The notes below the pieces were generated by a model. The model was not told where the DNA came from. It searched no databases and saw only the letters and a program-made list of their open reading frames with translations. A stretch of DNA of 64,000 nucleotides from Candidatus Zixiibacteriota bacterium (GTDB taxonomy: Bacteria > Zixibacteria > MSB-5A5 > GN15 > JACZUZ01): NCBI GenBank assembly GCA_024280775.1, contig JAJRPM010000010.1:124001-188000 (forward strand), given 5' to 3'. Below are positions 25,149 through 34,692 of this stretch, piece after piece. Every line of letters begins with the position of its first letter. The stretch's first letter is position 1. A program made the translations under genes and the position numbers.

Positions 25149-28100
25149 CTAAGCTAGATTGGCTGTAGCGTTTGATAGCTTGTTTTTGAGCGCTTTTTGA
25201 ATCTCTGCCCCCAATGTATAAGCGTCCACCGGCTTCAGCAAAAGAGCCGCGAATCCCAAACCCTCTGCGCTTTCCCTGGTGAGAGATTCAGCATAGGCAG
25301 TTAACAGTAACACTGGAATATCAGAGCGAACCTCGCGAATCTTTTGTGCAAGCTCCATCCCTGACATTTCGGGCATGGACTTGTCGGTAATTATCAAATC
25401 AAATTCTGACGGATTCATACGAAACGTTGCGACCGCTTCCACGGGATCAAGCTTGCCTGTTACATTATATCCTAGCTTTTTAAGCATCCTGCAAGTAACT
25501 CGCAATGATGGCTCGTTATCCTCGGCAATCAAAATACGCTCATTACCCTTGAACTCAACACTCACTCTCTTGCTGTCCGCGATATCACTTCCAGAGTATA
25601 ACGGGAAATACACATCGAACGAACTGCCTCTACCCTCTTCACTTTCAACCACAATATCACCGTCACATTCCTGCACGATTCCATAAACTGTCGATAGCCC
25701 CATACCAGTTCCCGCGCCAGCCTTCTTGGTAGTGAAGAACGGCTCAAACATTCTAGCTTTTGTATCTGCGTCTATTCCGCACCCCGTATCGGAGACAGTG
25801 AGCCTCAAATACTCTCCGCTCGGAAGACTTGCCACGTCATATTCTTGTGTATCACCTAGCGCTACCTGTTCAAGAGAGACAGAAAGAGAGCCTCGCTTAT
25901 CGCCAATTGCATGTGAGGCGTTCGTGCAGAGGTTCATGACTATTTGATGGATCTCCATAGAATCGGCCATGATCAACCCACTGTTATTCGAAATATTTTT
26001 CTCAAGTGTGACATTGCCAGGAAGCGTAGCCTCTATTAGCTTAAGCGCTTCCTCGACAACCTGGTACATTTTCAAAGGACTATGCGTTTTCTCGCTACGA
26101 CGTGAGAATCTCAATATCTGTTGTACTAGTTCTTTGGCGCGAGAGCCAGCCGCCAGGGCCTCTTTCAAATCGTCAACAAGAGGACTGTCCTTAGGAAGCT
26201 CATCGCAAACCATTTCAGTAAACCCTGTGATTCCCATCAAGATATTATTGAAATCATGAGCAATACCACCGGCCAAAGCTCCCACAGCACCCATCTTTTG
26301 TGCTTGCCTAAGCCTGCGTTCACTTTCTCGTTGCGCCGTCACGTCCCTTTGTAGGGCCACAAAACTTGTAAGTTTACCATTGTCGTCCTTAATAGCGGTA
26401 ATACTAACTTCGGCTGTATAAAGCGCGCCGTCCTTTTTCTTATTTACGATGGAACCGTTCCAAGAACCTTCGGTCCTAATATCACTCCAAACATTCTCAT
26501 AGAACTTATCGTCTTGTTTACCACTTCTTAGAAGTCTTGGCTTCTCACCGATTGCCTCTTGGCTTGAATAACCGGTTATTCGCTCGAATGCCGGATTGAC
26601 ATAGGTTATCTTTGCGTCACTATCTGTGATAATTACTATGTCAGAGGCGCCTTCTACCGCTCGCGCAAGTCGCCTTACATGACGGTCATCCTGAATACGT
26701 TGCAACTCGGAAGCGGCACGGGCCGCGAAAATCTTTACTACTGATTCCTTGAATTCAAGGTATTCAATTGGAGATGAGCTCATCACCAATAGTATACCAA
26801 TAGGTCTACCGTCACTTGTCGAAAGTTGTGCCCCGATATAACCTTCCACATCCAGGTCAACAAGAGCGCTATCCTCGGGATACAACTCTTGAGCTCCCGC
26901 CGCACATGAGCAGAATCCCTTTGACACTGTGTCACCGCATGGTGTTCCTATCAGATCATAGCTATAATCAGTTGACGTTCCTCCGTTAGCAAAGAGAGAG
27001 TGCGCCTGAACCCTTTGGTTGTCATTTCCTGTGAATTCTCCGACAAGGGCGTAGTCCATTTCTAATTTATCAGAAAGTTGAGATGTCAATTCGTGGAATA
27101 GGGCGTCGCCTGTCTTTCTCGATACTCGTTCAAAAAGATTGTTAATTAAGTCTCGTCTTCGAATCTCTTCTGCCTTGTAGGCTTTCTCAATCATGATCCT
27201 TTCCTGTTCAGCCGCAACTCTTGCAGAGATATCAACAGCAAAGGTAACAAATACCGGTTTAGCCTTGAATGTCGAGAGCTGTATCGTAAGCTCCACATCA
27301 TAAGTGGAGCCGTCTTTGCGGCTATGCTTGGTGCAATACAGTATTACGTCTTTTTCTGCAGACAGGAGTGGCTCTACCAATGACTCAAAAGTGGCGCTAT
27401 GAAGTTGCGCGGGCTTAATATCCATCGGCGACATTTTCAGTAACTCATCTAGCTCATACCCCAGATTCGTACACGCATTTCTGTTGACCATAACAAATGT
27501 CATCTCTTGCAGGTCGGTCAAGTAAACTTCATTAACGGAGTTATCAAGGATTCTACCTAGCTCCGCGGAGGCCATTTCTCCTTCTCTCTGTTCCTGAACA
27601 TCAAACGCATAAAGCTGTCCGACATTTAACGTCGGAATACCCTTGAGCAGTACTATGAAATGGCGGTTTTGGACAATGATATCACGAGTGAAAACGCGCC
27701 CGCTTTCAACGCACAATTTGAGTTCAGCAGCGCTAATATCTGTGATTATCTCTGGCAAGTATCTGGGATTAGAATCCTCTAAACCCCAAAGGTTTTTGGC
27801 CGCCGGGTTGGCATTCAGAATAGAACCGTTCGCATCAAATCTCGCCAGCGGGTTTGGATTGTGCTTCGGGAAAAGAGCCAGCAGTTCAATCTCGGCCGCG
27901 GATTCTCTTCGTTTGGTTATATCACGAACCACACCAGTGAACATCCTCTGACCCTGCACCTCAAAAGAGCTGACAGATAACTCCAAGGGAAACAATGTGC
28001 CGTCGGATCTGCATCCTTGCACCTCCCTTGCTACTCCAATCACTTTTCTGTTCGAAAGACTCGCACCTCTAGCGGCCGCCCTGACTTTTTGGTCGTGACC

Positions 28101-29396
28101 TTGAGCATAAGCATCCGGCATTAGCATCGTCACATTGTGTCCAACTGCTTGTTCTGCTTCATATCCAAACATTCTGCTAGCGGTCTCATTGAAAGACTGC
28201 ATGATGCCATGTTCGTTGATTATGATGATACCGTCCATTGCCGTCTTGATGATAGAACTGCTAATAGCCTCGTTCCTCTCAAGCTCTTCTAATGCTCGCT
28301 TACGATATGAAACCGATTGAGAAACATACCAACAACCGACTAACAAGAACGCTAGAATCCCCAAAGCTACTAAGAAAGTGGCTTTCGTTGCGGCCGCAAT
28401 CTCAGCTCCCAACTCTTCATTGGAAACGTAAGAGATTATCTTCCAGCACAACGCTCCTCCGCCATCGATGTTGTGTAACTCTGAGTGCTTGAGGATTTCA
28501 CTGCGTCCTTCTCCAATGCTAATTTTTGATGGTGTAACCGATTCAAAAGTAAAAAGACCATTGGTTCCAACAAACTGTCCTCTCAATGAGTTCCTCAATA
28601 TAGGCCAGTCTTCTGGGAACGTATGTTCTACAGTTTTGTCATCTCTATCCGGGAGCAAATATCCCCATTCATCGGCTTCCTCTAGGCCATGAATCCAGTA
28701 ACCACCAGAGTTCATCATCAACATCTTGCCGCTATACCTATTGCTAATAGTCCGATCAAGTTTAAGTAGTTTCTCAATGCTACAATTGGCCACTACGATA
28801 GCTTTCATGCTCTTGGCCGCATCCAAGAACACTGGTGTAGCAATTCGCAGAACCGGGCTCAGTGGAGTCTGTAGCTTCCCGTTTTCCCGGTTTAGATCCA
28901 AGTGCGAAACATAAATCTCTCCCGGCTCCATACCAATGGCTTCCAGAAAATACGGACGATGGCTTTTGTTCTGAAGGTTAGGACGTGAGTGAAGAATTGG
29001 GCCTCTAGGGCCTCTATCGACCCGCACGATTTCAAAGCCGTCAGATCCTATCAAGCGTAACTGTTCGAAGTTTCTGACACTCCAAAGGAGGCTGGAGAAC
29101 TTTCTATTCAGTCCCTCTAAGTCCCTATCTTCCTCTACTAAAATCTCATTGACAAAATCCGCCGCTAGTATAACATCCGCTGCATTATGGCCAATCTGCG
29201 TATAGATTGCCTCAACCTGCACTTTGACTCGCTGGGAATCTGTGACCTTGAATTGCCTTATTTCGTAATCCTTTTCTACACTATAGAATGCTAGAGTTCC
29301 TCCTCCAACAAGTAGAAGAGCCCCAAGCGCCAGCTTGAGAAACAGGCTCCTGGCTAGGGAACCTTTGGTGATCTTGGATGAACGATAGCTTGTCAT
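25149..29396 (-). CDS. Hybrid sensor histidine kinase with receiver domain (multi-PAS, GAF)
   Basis: A 1415-residue membrane sensor. Order (approximate): TM1 (17-34), a periplasmic Cache-like sensor (35-335), TM2 (339-362), PAS with GIIIINEHGIMQSFNETASRMFGYE (375-500), two further PAS domains (505-735), a GAF domain (about 760-910), a fourth PAS domain (about 910-1035), HisKA with phosphoacceptor His about 1047 in GGIAHDFNNILMGITGF, HATPase with GTGMGLSTVYGIVQ, and a C-terminal receiver with Asp about 1338 in DLIITDKSMPEMSG. A TATAAT at 29419-29424 (minus strand) is a possible -10. The receiver suggests a phosphorelay; no Hpt protein or downstream regulator is adjacent. The stimulus is unknown. 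Confidence 0.92.
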   Translation of the reverse strand: MTSYRSSKITKGSLARSLFLKLALGALLLVGGGTLAFYSVEKDYEIRQFKVTDSQRVKVQVEAIYTQIGHNAADVILAADFVNEILVEEDRDLEGLNRKFSSLLWSVRNFEQLRLIGSDGFEIVRVDRGPRGPILHSRPNLQNKSHRPYFLEAIGMEPGEIYVSHLDLNRENGKLQTPLSPVLRIATPVFLDAAKSMKAIVVANCSIEKLLKLDRTISNRYSGKMLMMNSGGYWIHGLEEADEWGYLLPDRDDKTVEHTFPEDWPILRNSLRGQFVGTNGLFTFESVTPSKISIGEGRSEILKHSELHNIDGGGALCWKIISYVSNEELGAEIAAATKATFLVALGILAFLLVGCWYVSQSVSYRKRALEELERNEAISSSIIKTAMDGIIIINEHGIMQSFNETASRMFGYEAEQAVGHNVTMLMPDAYAQGHDQKVRAAARGASLSNRKVIGVAREVQGCRSDGTLFPLELSVSSFEVQGQRMFTGVVRDITKRRESAAEIELLALFPKHNPNPLARFDANGSILNANPAAKNLWGLEDSNPRYLPEIITDISAAELKLCVESGRVFTRDIIVQNRHFIVLLKGIPTLNVGQLYAFDVQEQREGEMASAELGRILDNSVNEVYLTDLQEMTFVMVNRNACTNLGYELDELLKMSPMDIKPAQLHSATFESLVEPLLSAEKDVILYCTKHSRKDGSTYDVELTIQLSTFKAKPVFVTFAVDISARVAAEQERIMIEKAYKAEEIRRRDLINNLFERVSRKTGDALFHELTSQLSDKLEMDYALVGEFTGNDNQRVQAHSLFANGGTSTDYSYDLIGTPCGDTVSKGFCSCAAGAQELYPEDSALVDLDVEGYIGAQLSTSDGRPIGILLVMSSSPIEYLEFKESVVKIFAARAASELQRIQDDRHVRRLARAVEGASDIVIITDSDAKITYVNPAFERITGYSSQEAIGEKPRLLRSGKQDDKFYENVWSDIRTEGSWNGSIVNKKKDGALYTAEVSITAIKDDNGKLTSFVALQRDVTAQRESERRLRQAQKMGAVGALAGGIAHDFNNILMGITGFTEMVCDELPKDSPLVDDLKEALAAGSRAKELVQQILRFSRRSEKTHSPLKMYQVVEEALKLIEATLPGNVTLEKNISNNSGLIMADSMEIHQIVMNLCTNASHAIGDKRGSLSVSLEQVALGDTQEYDVASLPSGEYLRLTVSDTGCGIDADTKARMFEPFFTTKKAGAGTGMGLSTVYGIVQECDGDIVVESEEGRGSSFDVYFPLYSGSDIADSKRVSVEFKGNERILIAEDNEPSLRVTCRMLKKLGYNVTGKLDPVEAVATFRMNPSEFDLIITDKSMPEMSGMELAQKIREVRSDIPVLLLTAYAESLTRESAEGLGFAALLLKPVDAYTLGAEIQKALKNKLSNATANLA

Positions 29397-29798
29397 ATTT
29401 GAGTAGTTTTCTTCTCGTATTATAACTGAGATGCTTCACTATAGATACATTGTGATTCTCTTCTTAGTCTCATGAGGCTCAGCCTAAACTAAACTCCAAT
29501 TTCAGAAAGAGAGAGTCCGACCCATATCATATATATCGGAAAAGAGCGGCTATGCTTGATGACTCTCCACTCAACTAATAGCGTATATACTAGCTCAGAT
29601 AATGTTGTTGTGGGTAACAACTTACATAACCCAAAAGCGCCAATTACCAATTCCCTCGGCTCTTATACCATAGAAAATAAATTGGATTCGGTAAGAAAAG
29701 GACGCCTATCAGACTATGCTGATAGGCGTCCTTCATCGCCGAAAAGTCTAAACCTTTTCGGATAGAAAAGTAGCTTCGCGCGACGAGCCACCTGCAAT
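29397..29798. other. 402-bp intergenic region, no gene supported
   Basis: The region holds the probable minus-strand promoter of the hybrid kinase near its left end, and the terminator plus an additional hairpin near its right end, downstream of the chemoreceptor gene. The only notable open frame (29556-29765, plus) runs through both hairpins and has no recognisable product. Confidence 0.6.
29690..29761 (-). terminator. Terminator of the chemoreceptor gene (double hairpin)
   Basis: Reading the minus strand from the chemoreceptor stop, a hairpin CCGAAAAG/CTTTTCGG (29739-29761) is followed by a perfect 15-bp stem AAGGACGCCTATCAG/CTGATAGGCGTCCTT (29698-29733, 6-nt loop) and then a T-rich stretch (CCTTTTCTTAC). 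The stem is unusually long for a terminator. Confidence 0.75.
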
Positions 29799-31535
29799 TC
29801 ATTCAGTCAAGCTAAAAGCCCCCACCATTGATTGGAGACCTTCCGCCTGACGACTCATCTCTTCAGCGGCAGTCGCTGACTGCTCAGCGCCGGCCGCCGT
29901 TTCCTTCGTTACAGAGCTTATGCTTTCAATATTTCGAGAAATCTGCTCTGCGGCCGCTGACTGTTGCTCTGTTGCCGATGCGATTTGCGCAATCATATCC
30001 ATCAACTGTCGAGACTGATCATTGATTTCAGTCAAGGTATTCCCTGCTTTGTCCGCCAGTTCCTGACCTTTAGTAACCAAAACCTCCGCGTCTTCCATCG
30101 AACTCACTGCGCGTTTGGAATCGTTTTGTATCCCCTTAATCATGGCCGCTATCTCACCAGTTGCGACTGTAGTGCGCTCAGCGAGCTTACGAACCTCATC
30201 AGCCACGACAGCGAACCCGCGACCTTGTTCGCCTGCGCGCGCCGCTTCTATAGCCGCATTCAATGCCAGCAAATTCGTTTGATCTGCGATATCATCGATA
30301 ACCGAGATGATTTCTCCTATCTTATCAGAAGCAGTCGCTAGTTCGTTCATGATAGCCCCGGATTTTTTAGATGAGTCACCTATTTCCCGAAGACCATCAA
30401 TTGTTTCAGCTACTACACCGCGACCGTTTTCAGCTAAGCTCGATGCGCTACTGGCCAGTTGGCTTGCATCACTGGCGTTCTTGGAGGCCTCAACAATTGT
30501 GGCCGTCATCTCTTCAACCGCAACCGACACTTGCGAAGTTTGCTGAGCCTGATTACTTGCGCCAGCCGACATTTGCTCCGATGACGAAGATACCTCAGTT
30601 GATGCGGAAGCTAACTCGGTGGAGTTACCCTTTAGTTGCTTAATCATGGTTGTGAGGTTGGAAACCATCTTGTCAAATGAGTTGCCCAATTCATCTCGCT
30701 CTGATTTCGCCTCTATTCTGACACGTAAATCATTATTAGCAATCTTCTCGGCGGCAGATGCCAGGCTTTTCATATACTCAATCATATTCATAAATGACGC
30801 CGCTAACATCCCAACTTCGTCCGTGGATTCGACGTTCACTTTCTTGCTTAGGTCACCCAGCGCCAGAGCTTCAGCCACTTCGGCCATGTTCTTTAGAGGT
30901 GTCGCTATGAGACGCGCAATATAGAAAGCGACGAACACACCCATGCACAGAACGATTACAGTAAGGATGATTCCAAGTTGTGTTGCTTGTGTCGCTTTAT
31001 CATCGATAGAGACCAACCCAGCTTCAAACTGAGCTTCAGCATTGCTGTAGTATTCTGTCACTTTTGTGAGAATAGCTTCAGCATCGCTATCGAACTCATC
31101 CATAAGCTTGTTGCCCGATTCCGGGCCACCATTTATGTAAGCATTCGCCAAACGGACGCCCGTGGTGTAGTACTCGTCAAATGGTTCTAGCATAGCGCGC
31201 AGACCATCGGCGCCAGCAGGATCCAAAACTATTAGTTCATCTATCCCGCGCTTGAATCCATCTGCGTGTTCTTTCGCCTTAGTGAGACCGTCATCGTATC
31301 CGTCTTTTCCGCGAGTCGCCGATATATCCGTTACCCACTGCTGCACCTGAAGAGTGTGTATGTATATATTGTTGGCCGCTTTCATCACTGGATACAGCTT
31401 GCTGCTGGTAGCCTGTGTCTCATCGCTAATATGTTCGTAGCTGTAGTAATTCATTCCCGCCATTAACATAGCCAGAAGAATCACTATTCCGAATCCAGCA
31501 TAGAGCTTGGATGAAATCCTTAGGTTCTTAATCAT
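29799..31535 (-). CDS. Methyl-accepting chemotaxis protein
   Basis: A 578-residue chemoreceptor. TM1 is at about 10-28, a periplasmic helical-bundle sensor runs to about 185, and TM2 (LGIILTVIVLCMGVFVAFYIA) follows. A HAMP domain (IATPLKNMAEVAEALALGDLSKKV) leads to a long coiled coil whose tip carries the invariant IADQTNLLALNAAIEAARAGEQGRGFAVVADEVRKLAERT. Glu/Gln pairs in the adaptation helices are visible, but no CheR-docking pentapeptide ends the protein. No che genes are in the window. Its gene lies upstream of the hybrid kinase on the same strand, separated by a strong terminator. Confidence 0.95.
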   Translation of the reverse strand: MIKNLRISSKLYAGFGIVILLAMLMAGMNYYSYEHISDETQATSSKLYPVMKAANNIYIHTLQVQQWVTDISATRGKDGYDDGLTKAKEHADGFKRGIDELIVLDPAGADGLRAMLEPFDEYYTTGVRLANAYINGGPESGNKLMDEFDSDAEAILTKVTEYYSNAEAQFEAGLVSIDDKATQATQLGIILTVIVLCMGVFVAFYIARLIATPLKNMAEVAEALALGDLSKKVNVESTDEVGMLAASFMNMIEYMKSLASAAEKIANNDLRVRIEAKSERDELGNSFDKMVSNLTTMIKQLKGNSTELASASTEVSSSSEQMSAGASNQAQQTSQVSVAVEEMTATIVEASKNASDASQLASSASSLAENGRGVVAETIDGLREIGDSSKKSGAIMNELATASDKIGEIISVIDDIADQTNLLALNAAIEAARAGEQGRGFAVVADEVRKLAERTTVATGEIAAMIKGIQNDSKRAVSSMEDAEVLVTKGQELADKAGNTLTEINDQSRQLMDMIAQIASATEQQSAAAEQISRNIESISSVTKETAAGAEQSATAAEEMSRQAEGLQSMVGAFSLTE

Positions 31536-31629
31536 TCCTGCCTCCCCTTCTTAAATACTTCCGTGATTACCTATATCTTAATATCTATTCATTGCTACAA
31601 GCAGCCAAACTCGCGGATTGTGTCTTACA

Positions 31630-32691
31630 TTAAAATGATGTCACCAACTGTGCAGTAAGCTTGTCGGCATCCGAACTAGTTTTCAGTGAATTCTCTATTC
31701 GTAGTTGAATGTCCTCGCTAATCGCCCTACCAACACCAACTGAAATCATGGAGGTCCATGGCCGACCGTCAGGCTGGAACGAACTAATTCTCACCGTACC
31801 AAAAGTCTTGTCATGCGTATACGTTGATTGCAAATAATATCCTTGATGACTTTCCTGAGCTATTGAGCGATTCACCGAATGGTGAACATATTCTCCGCGA
31901 AAAGAGAACGACCGCGCTATCCATTCAGCGTCCACACCCGAGAGTAGCATTTCTGTTTTCGAGGCTTCGTTGAGTCCAATTGCGAATGAGGAGCCGATTT
32001 CGAGCCCTGATAATATCGACACTGAAAATCTAGATCCAAAAGCGTCCGCCGGTGAAGTATTTATCTCGCGCTCAATATTAGAGCTGAGTCCGGTAGCTAA
32101 ATCTGCAATTCTCTCAATTACCACCGCAGAAGATTGAAATCCATTTACCCAATATGGAGACAGAGAGAGCCGCTTGTAGTCTGTTTGAATTCTAATTCCG
32201 AAATCATTCCAACCGCGCCATCCATCTCCATGAGTATCCACAAACCATGGGGCGCTCACGAGCCTTCTGTCTGGCGCCGCGTAGAAGCGATAGTCTATTC
32301 CAAAGGGCACATCGAACTGACCCACTGATAGCGATAGTGCAAGAGAGCTCGTAGCTGATTCCTGTTTCAAGTCAAAAAACATCTCTGCCGCTCCGACTTC
32401 AAATATCCCTGCTTCACTATTGTAAGCGATGGCTATTGATGCGGACGCACGATTCGAAACCTCAGTTTCCAAGTCTAATTCTGTTTGGTGTAACGTGAAA
32501 CTGTTTCTGTCTGTTTGAGCTCTATCATACTGACCTAATACGTCAAAAAAGCCAGTCAACTTCAAGTCGTGAGGTATAACAACAGTAGTAGGCGCCGAAT
32601 CATGTTCCGAAGCAACTACTGGCTGATTGAAGAATACAAATGGTGTCAGTAGCAGAGGCCTTGAGTGGCGTATAAAGGACTGAATTGACAT
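31630..32691 (-). CDS. Outer-membrane porin-like beta-barrel protein
   Basis: A 353-residue exported protein. The signal peptide (MSIQSFIRHSRPLLLTPFVFF...VVAS) is followed by alternating amphipathic strands with aromatic girdle residues (LKLTGFFDVLGQYDR, LSLSVGQFDVPFGIDYRFY, FSFRGEYVHHSV, GYYLQSTYTHD), and the last residue is Phe (AQLVTSF), typical of BAM-assembled barrels. AGGA five bases before ATG 32691 sets the start; the frame is open to 32817 but that extension lacks signal-peptide character. The FGIDYRFYAAP and WNDFGIRI patterns resemble zinc-regulated or phosphate-selective porin-like families only loosely. Substrate unknown. Confidence 0.72.
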   Translation of the reverse strand: MSIQSFIRHSRPLLLTPFVFFNQPVVASEHDSAPTTVVIPHDLKLTGFFDVLGQYDRAQTDRNSFTLHQTELDLETEVSNRASASIAIAYNSEAGIFEVGAAEMFFDLKQESATSSLALSLSVGQFDVPFGIDYRFYAAPDRRLVSAPWFVDTHGDGWRGWNDFGIRIQTDYKRLSLSPYWVNGFQSSAVVIERIADLATGLSSNIEREINTSPADAFGSRFSVSILSGLEIGSSFAIGLNEASKTEMLLSGVDAEWIARSFSFRGEYVHHSVNRSIAQESHQGYYLQSTYTHDKTFGTVRISSFQPDGRPWTSMISVGVGRAISEDIQLRIENSLKTSSDADKLTAQLVTSF

Positions 32692-32975
32692 ACTTTTCCT
32701 GATGCGTTCGAGTTTTAGGCAATGGCTAAGTCCAGTACTTGAGTTATCGCTCAAGGATATTCTTTCTTTAGGGATCAGGTTGTACCTCGTTCGCACATAA
32801 TCTCTGACAAAACTCAAACGAGACCTTTCAGCGCCCCTTATGAAACGATTTTCCGGAGGTTACATCGCGCAAAACCACAATCCTTGCAGTTCTATGCGTT
32901 TTTTGTATCTTTCATCAGGAGACTCACTGGCTCCACAAAGCCGACATTTAATCAACATTGGGGACTATAAGAACG

Positions 32976-34679
32976 ATGTTCAAACTGCTTGCCACCGATG
33001 GAGCGCGCACATATTCATGGGAATTACCCACAGGAGACCATGACCTAGGACGAGGCAAGGATTGTGACTTCGTAATTGCCAACAAGACGATTTCTCGTCG
33101 TCACGCAACAATACAGGTAGTGGAGGATGAATCGTTCATATATGTTGAGGACCTCGGTAGTCACAACGGCATATCAATAAATGGACAACGAATCACCGGC
33201 AAGGAAATAGTCAAACCCGGAGATGAGTTCATGTTCGGTGAGGTGGAATGTAAGCTCATTCCAGCCAATGGAATTGAAGTATTCCCCACCAGAACAAATC
33301 CAACCGCCTCAGTCGGCGCGACAACAATTCTAGCGGACTTTGATCCTGAGAAATCTGTAGTGCTCTCAATCAATGAGGCTCTCGCCCCCTTACCCAAACG
33401 TGCCGCCGACCTTCCAGATTTGCTTCCAACCCTATTCGAGCTAGCCCGCAAACTTTCGTCACCTGAAACTCAGGATATGATGCTTGAAACTTCGCTGGAG
33501 CTTATCACCCGTGTTATCCCATCTGAAAGAGCCGCTGTCCTATTGCGACCCAAAGCTTCAGAAGACTCCGAGTCCGACCCGGAAAGCAGTGAAGTGTATA
33601 CAGCCGCTCTAAGAGTAACCTCTGGTAAAGACCCCGGCGCTTTTCATATTTCGCGGCGGATTGTGGAGAGCATCTTCAGAGATAAGACCGCCGTGCTGAT
33701 TGGCAACGTTAAAGATGATCCTCGCTTCGCACAGCAGGAATCCCTAATTAGCTCAAATATTGCCTCAGCAATGGCCGCCCCTCTCTTTGACGAGGGCAAG
33801 GCGCTGGGGATTCTCTATGTGGACACCACAAATCTGCTTCATAGTTATAGTAATGAACATCTACGTCTTCTAGCTACCTTCGGCAACATCATCGCTGCAA
33901 AAATGCTGAACAACGCCCTTCTGCTAGAGAGACAGCTCAAAGAAACTATGGAAGCTGAGATGCATCGCGCTGAAACAATTCAGCGCAATCTGCTGACGAC
34001 CAAATTCCCACAGCCGGATCATTGCGAGATTCATCCCTTCCTCCAACCCTCTCGGCAAGTTGGTGGTGACCTCTATGATATTTCACTCCTGCCTGACGGG
34101 CGCCTATTCTTCATGGTTGCCGACGTCAGCGGTAAAGGAATTGGCGCCGCGCTACTAATGACCAGCATTCTTACCTCATTTAGAGTGCTAAAGACCGCCG
34201 GAGAGTTCAACCTTCTCGATACCGTAACCCGGGTCTCACGTCAGCTATACGCCGCAAGCGACCCGATTGATTTCGCCACCCTGTTTGCCGGAACTATCTC
34301 TGCCGACGGCAAATCCATAACCTTTGTAAATGCCGGTCACAACCCTCCTTATGTGCTACGAACCAATGGAACGATTGAGGAACTCCCGGCGTCAGGCACC
34401 ATGATAGGCGCCTTCGATTTTAGCGCTTGGGAAGAGCAAACAATTGAGTTTCATCCCGGCGACTTACTTATTATCTTCACCGACGGAGTTACCGAAGCGG
34501 AAGATTCTACAGAAGAACAATATAGTGAAGAGCGTCTTATTGAGGACCTCAAAGCTTGCGCTACGTGCAGCCCGGCAGAAATCACAGAAACCATACTCGA
34601 TCGCCTCCGTATATTTGTAGGAGAGGCTCCCCAGTCAGATGACATTACAACTCTCGTCATAAAGAGCAAGAATAGGTAG
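32976..34679 (+). CDS. FHA-GAF-SpoIIE phosphatase (RsbU-like PP2C)
   Basis: A 567-residue cytosolic signalling protein. An N-terminal FHA domain binds phosphothreonine (LGRGKDCDFVI, ISRRHATI, DLGSHNGISING; about 20-95). A GAF domain follows (about 150-310; AAPLFDEGKALGILYVDTTN), then a coiled linker and a PP2C/SpoIIE phosphatase (about 330-567) with metal-binding QVGGDLYD, VADVSGKGIGAALL, IFTDGVTEAED and SDDITTLVI. The ATG at 32976 is preferred over the TTG at 32958. It sits 13 bases upstream of a Ser/Thr kinase, so kinase and phosphatase are co-expressed and may act on shared targets. No STAS anti-anti-sigma or anti-sigma gene is in the window. Confidence 0.92.
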   Translation: MFKLLATDGARTYSWELPTGDHDLGRGKDCDFVIANKTISRRHATIQVVEDESFIYVEDLGSHNGISINGQRITGKEIVKPGDEFMFGEVECKLIPANGIEVFPTRTNPTASVGATTILADFDPEKSVVLSINEALAPLPKRAADLPDLLPTLFELARKLSSPETQDMMLETSLELITRVIPSERAAVLLRPKASEDSESDPESSEVYTAALRVTSGKDPGAFHISRRIVESIFRDKTAVLIGNVKDDPRFAQQESLISSNIASAMAAPLFDEGKALGILYVDTTNLLHSYSNEHLRLLATFGNIIAAKMLNNALLLERQLKETMEAEMHRAETIQRNLLTTKFPQPDHCEIHPFLQPSRQVGGDLYDISLLPDGRLFFMVADVSGKGIGAALLMTSILTSFRVLKTAGEFNLLDTVTRVSRQLYAASDPIDFATLFAGTISADGKSITFVNAGHNPPYVLRTNGTIEELPASGTMIGAFDFSAWEEQTIEFHPGDLLIIFTDGVTEAEDSTEEQYSEERLIEDLKACATCSPAEITETILDRLRIFVGEAPQSDDITTLVIKSKNR

Positions 34680-34692
34680 AGAGAAAAAATAG

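Noticed and set aside
29556-29765. Small plus-strand ORF of 69 codons
   Set aside because: It runs through the terminator hairpins of the chemoreceptor gene and has no supporting ribosome-binding site or motif.
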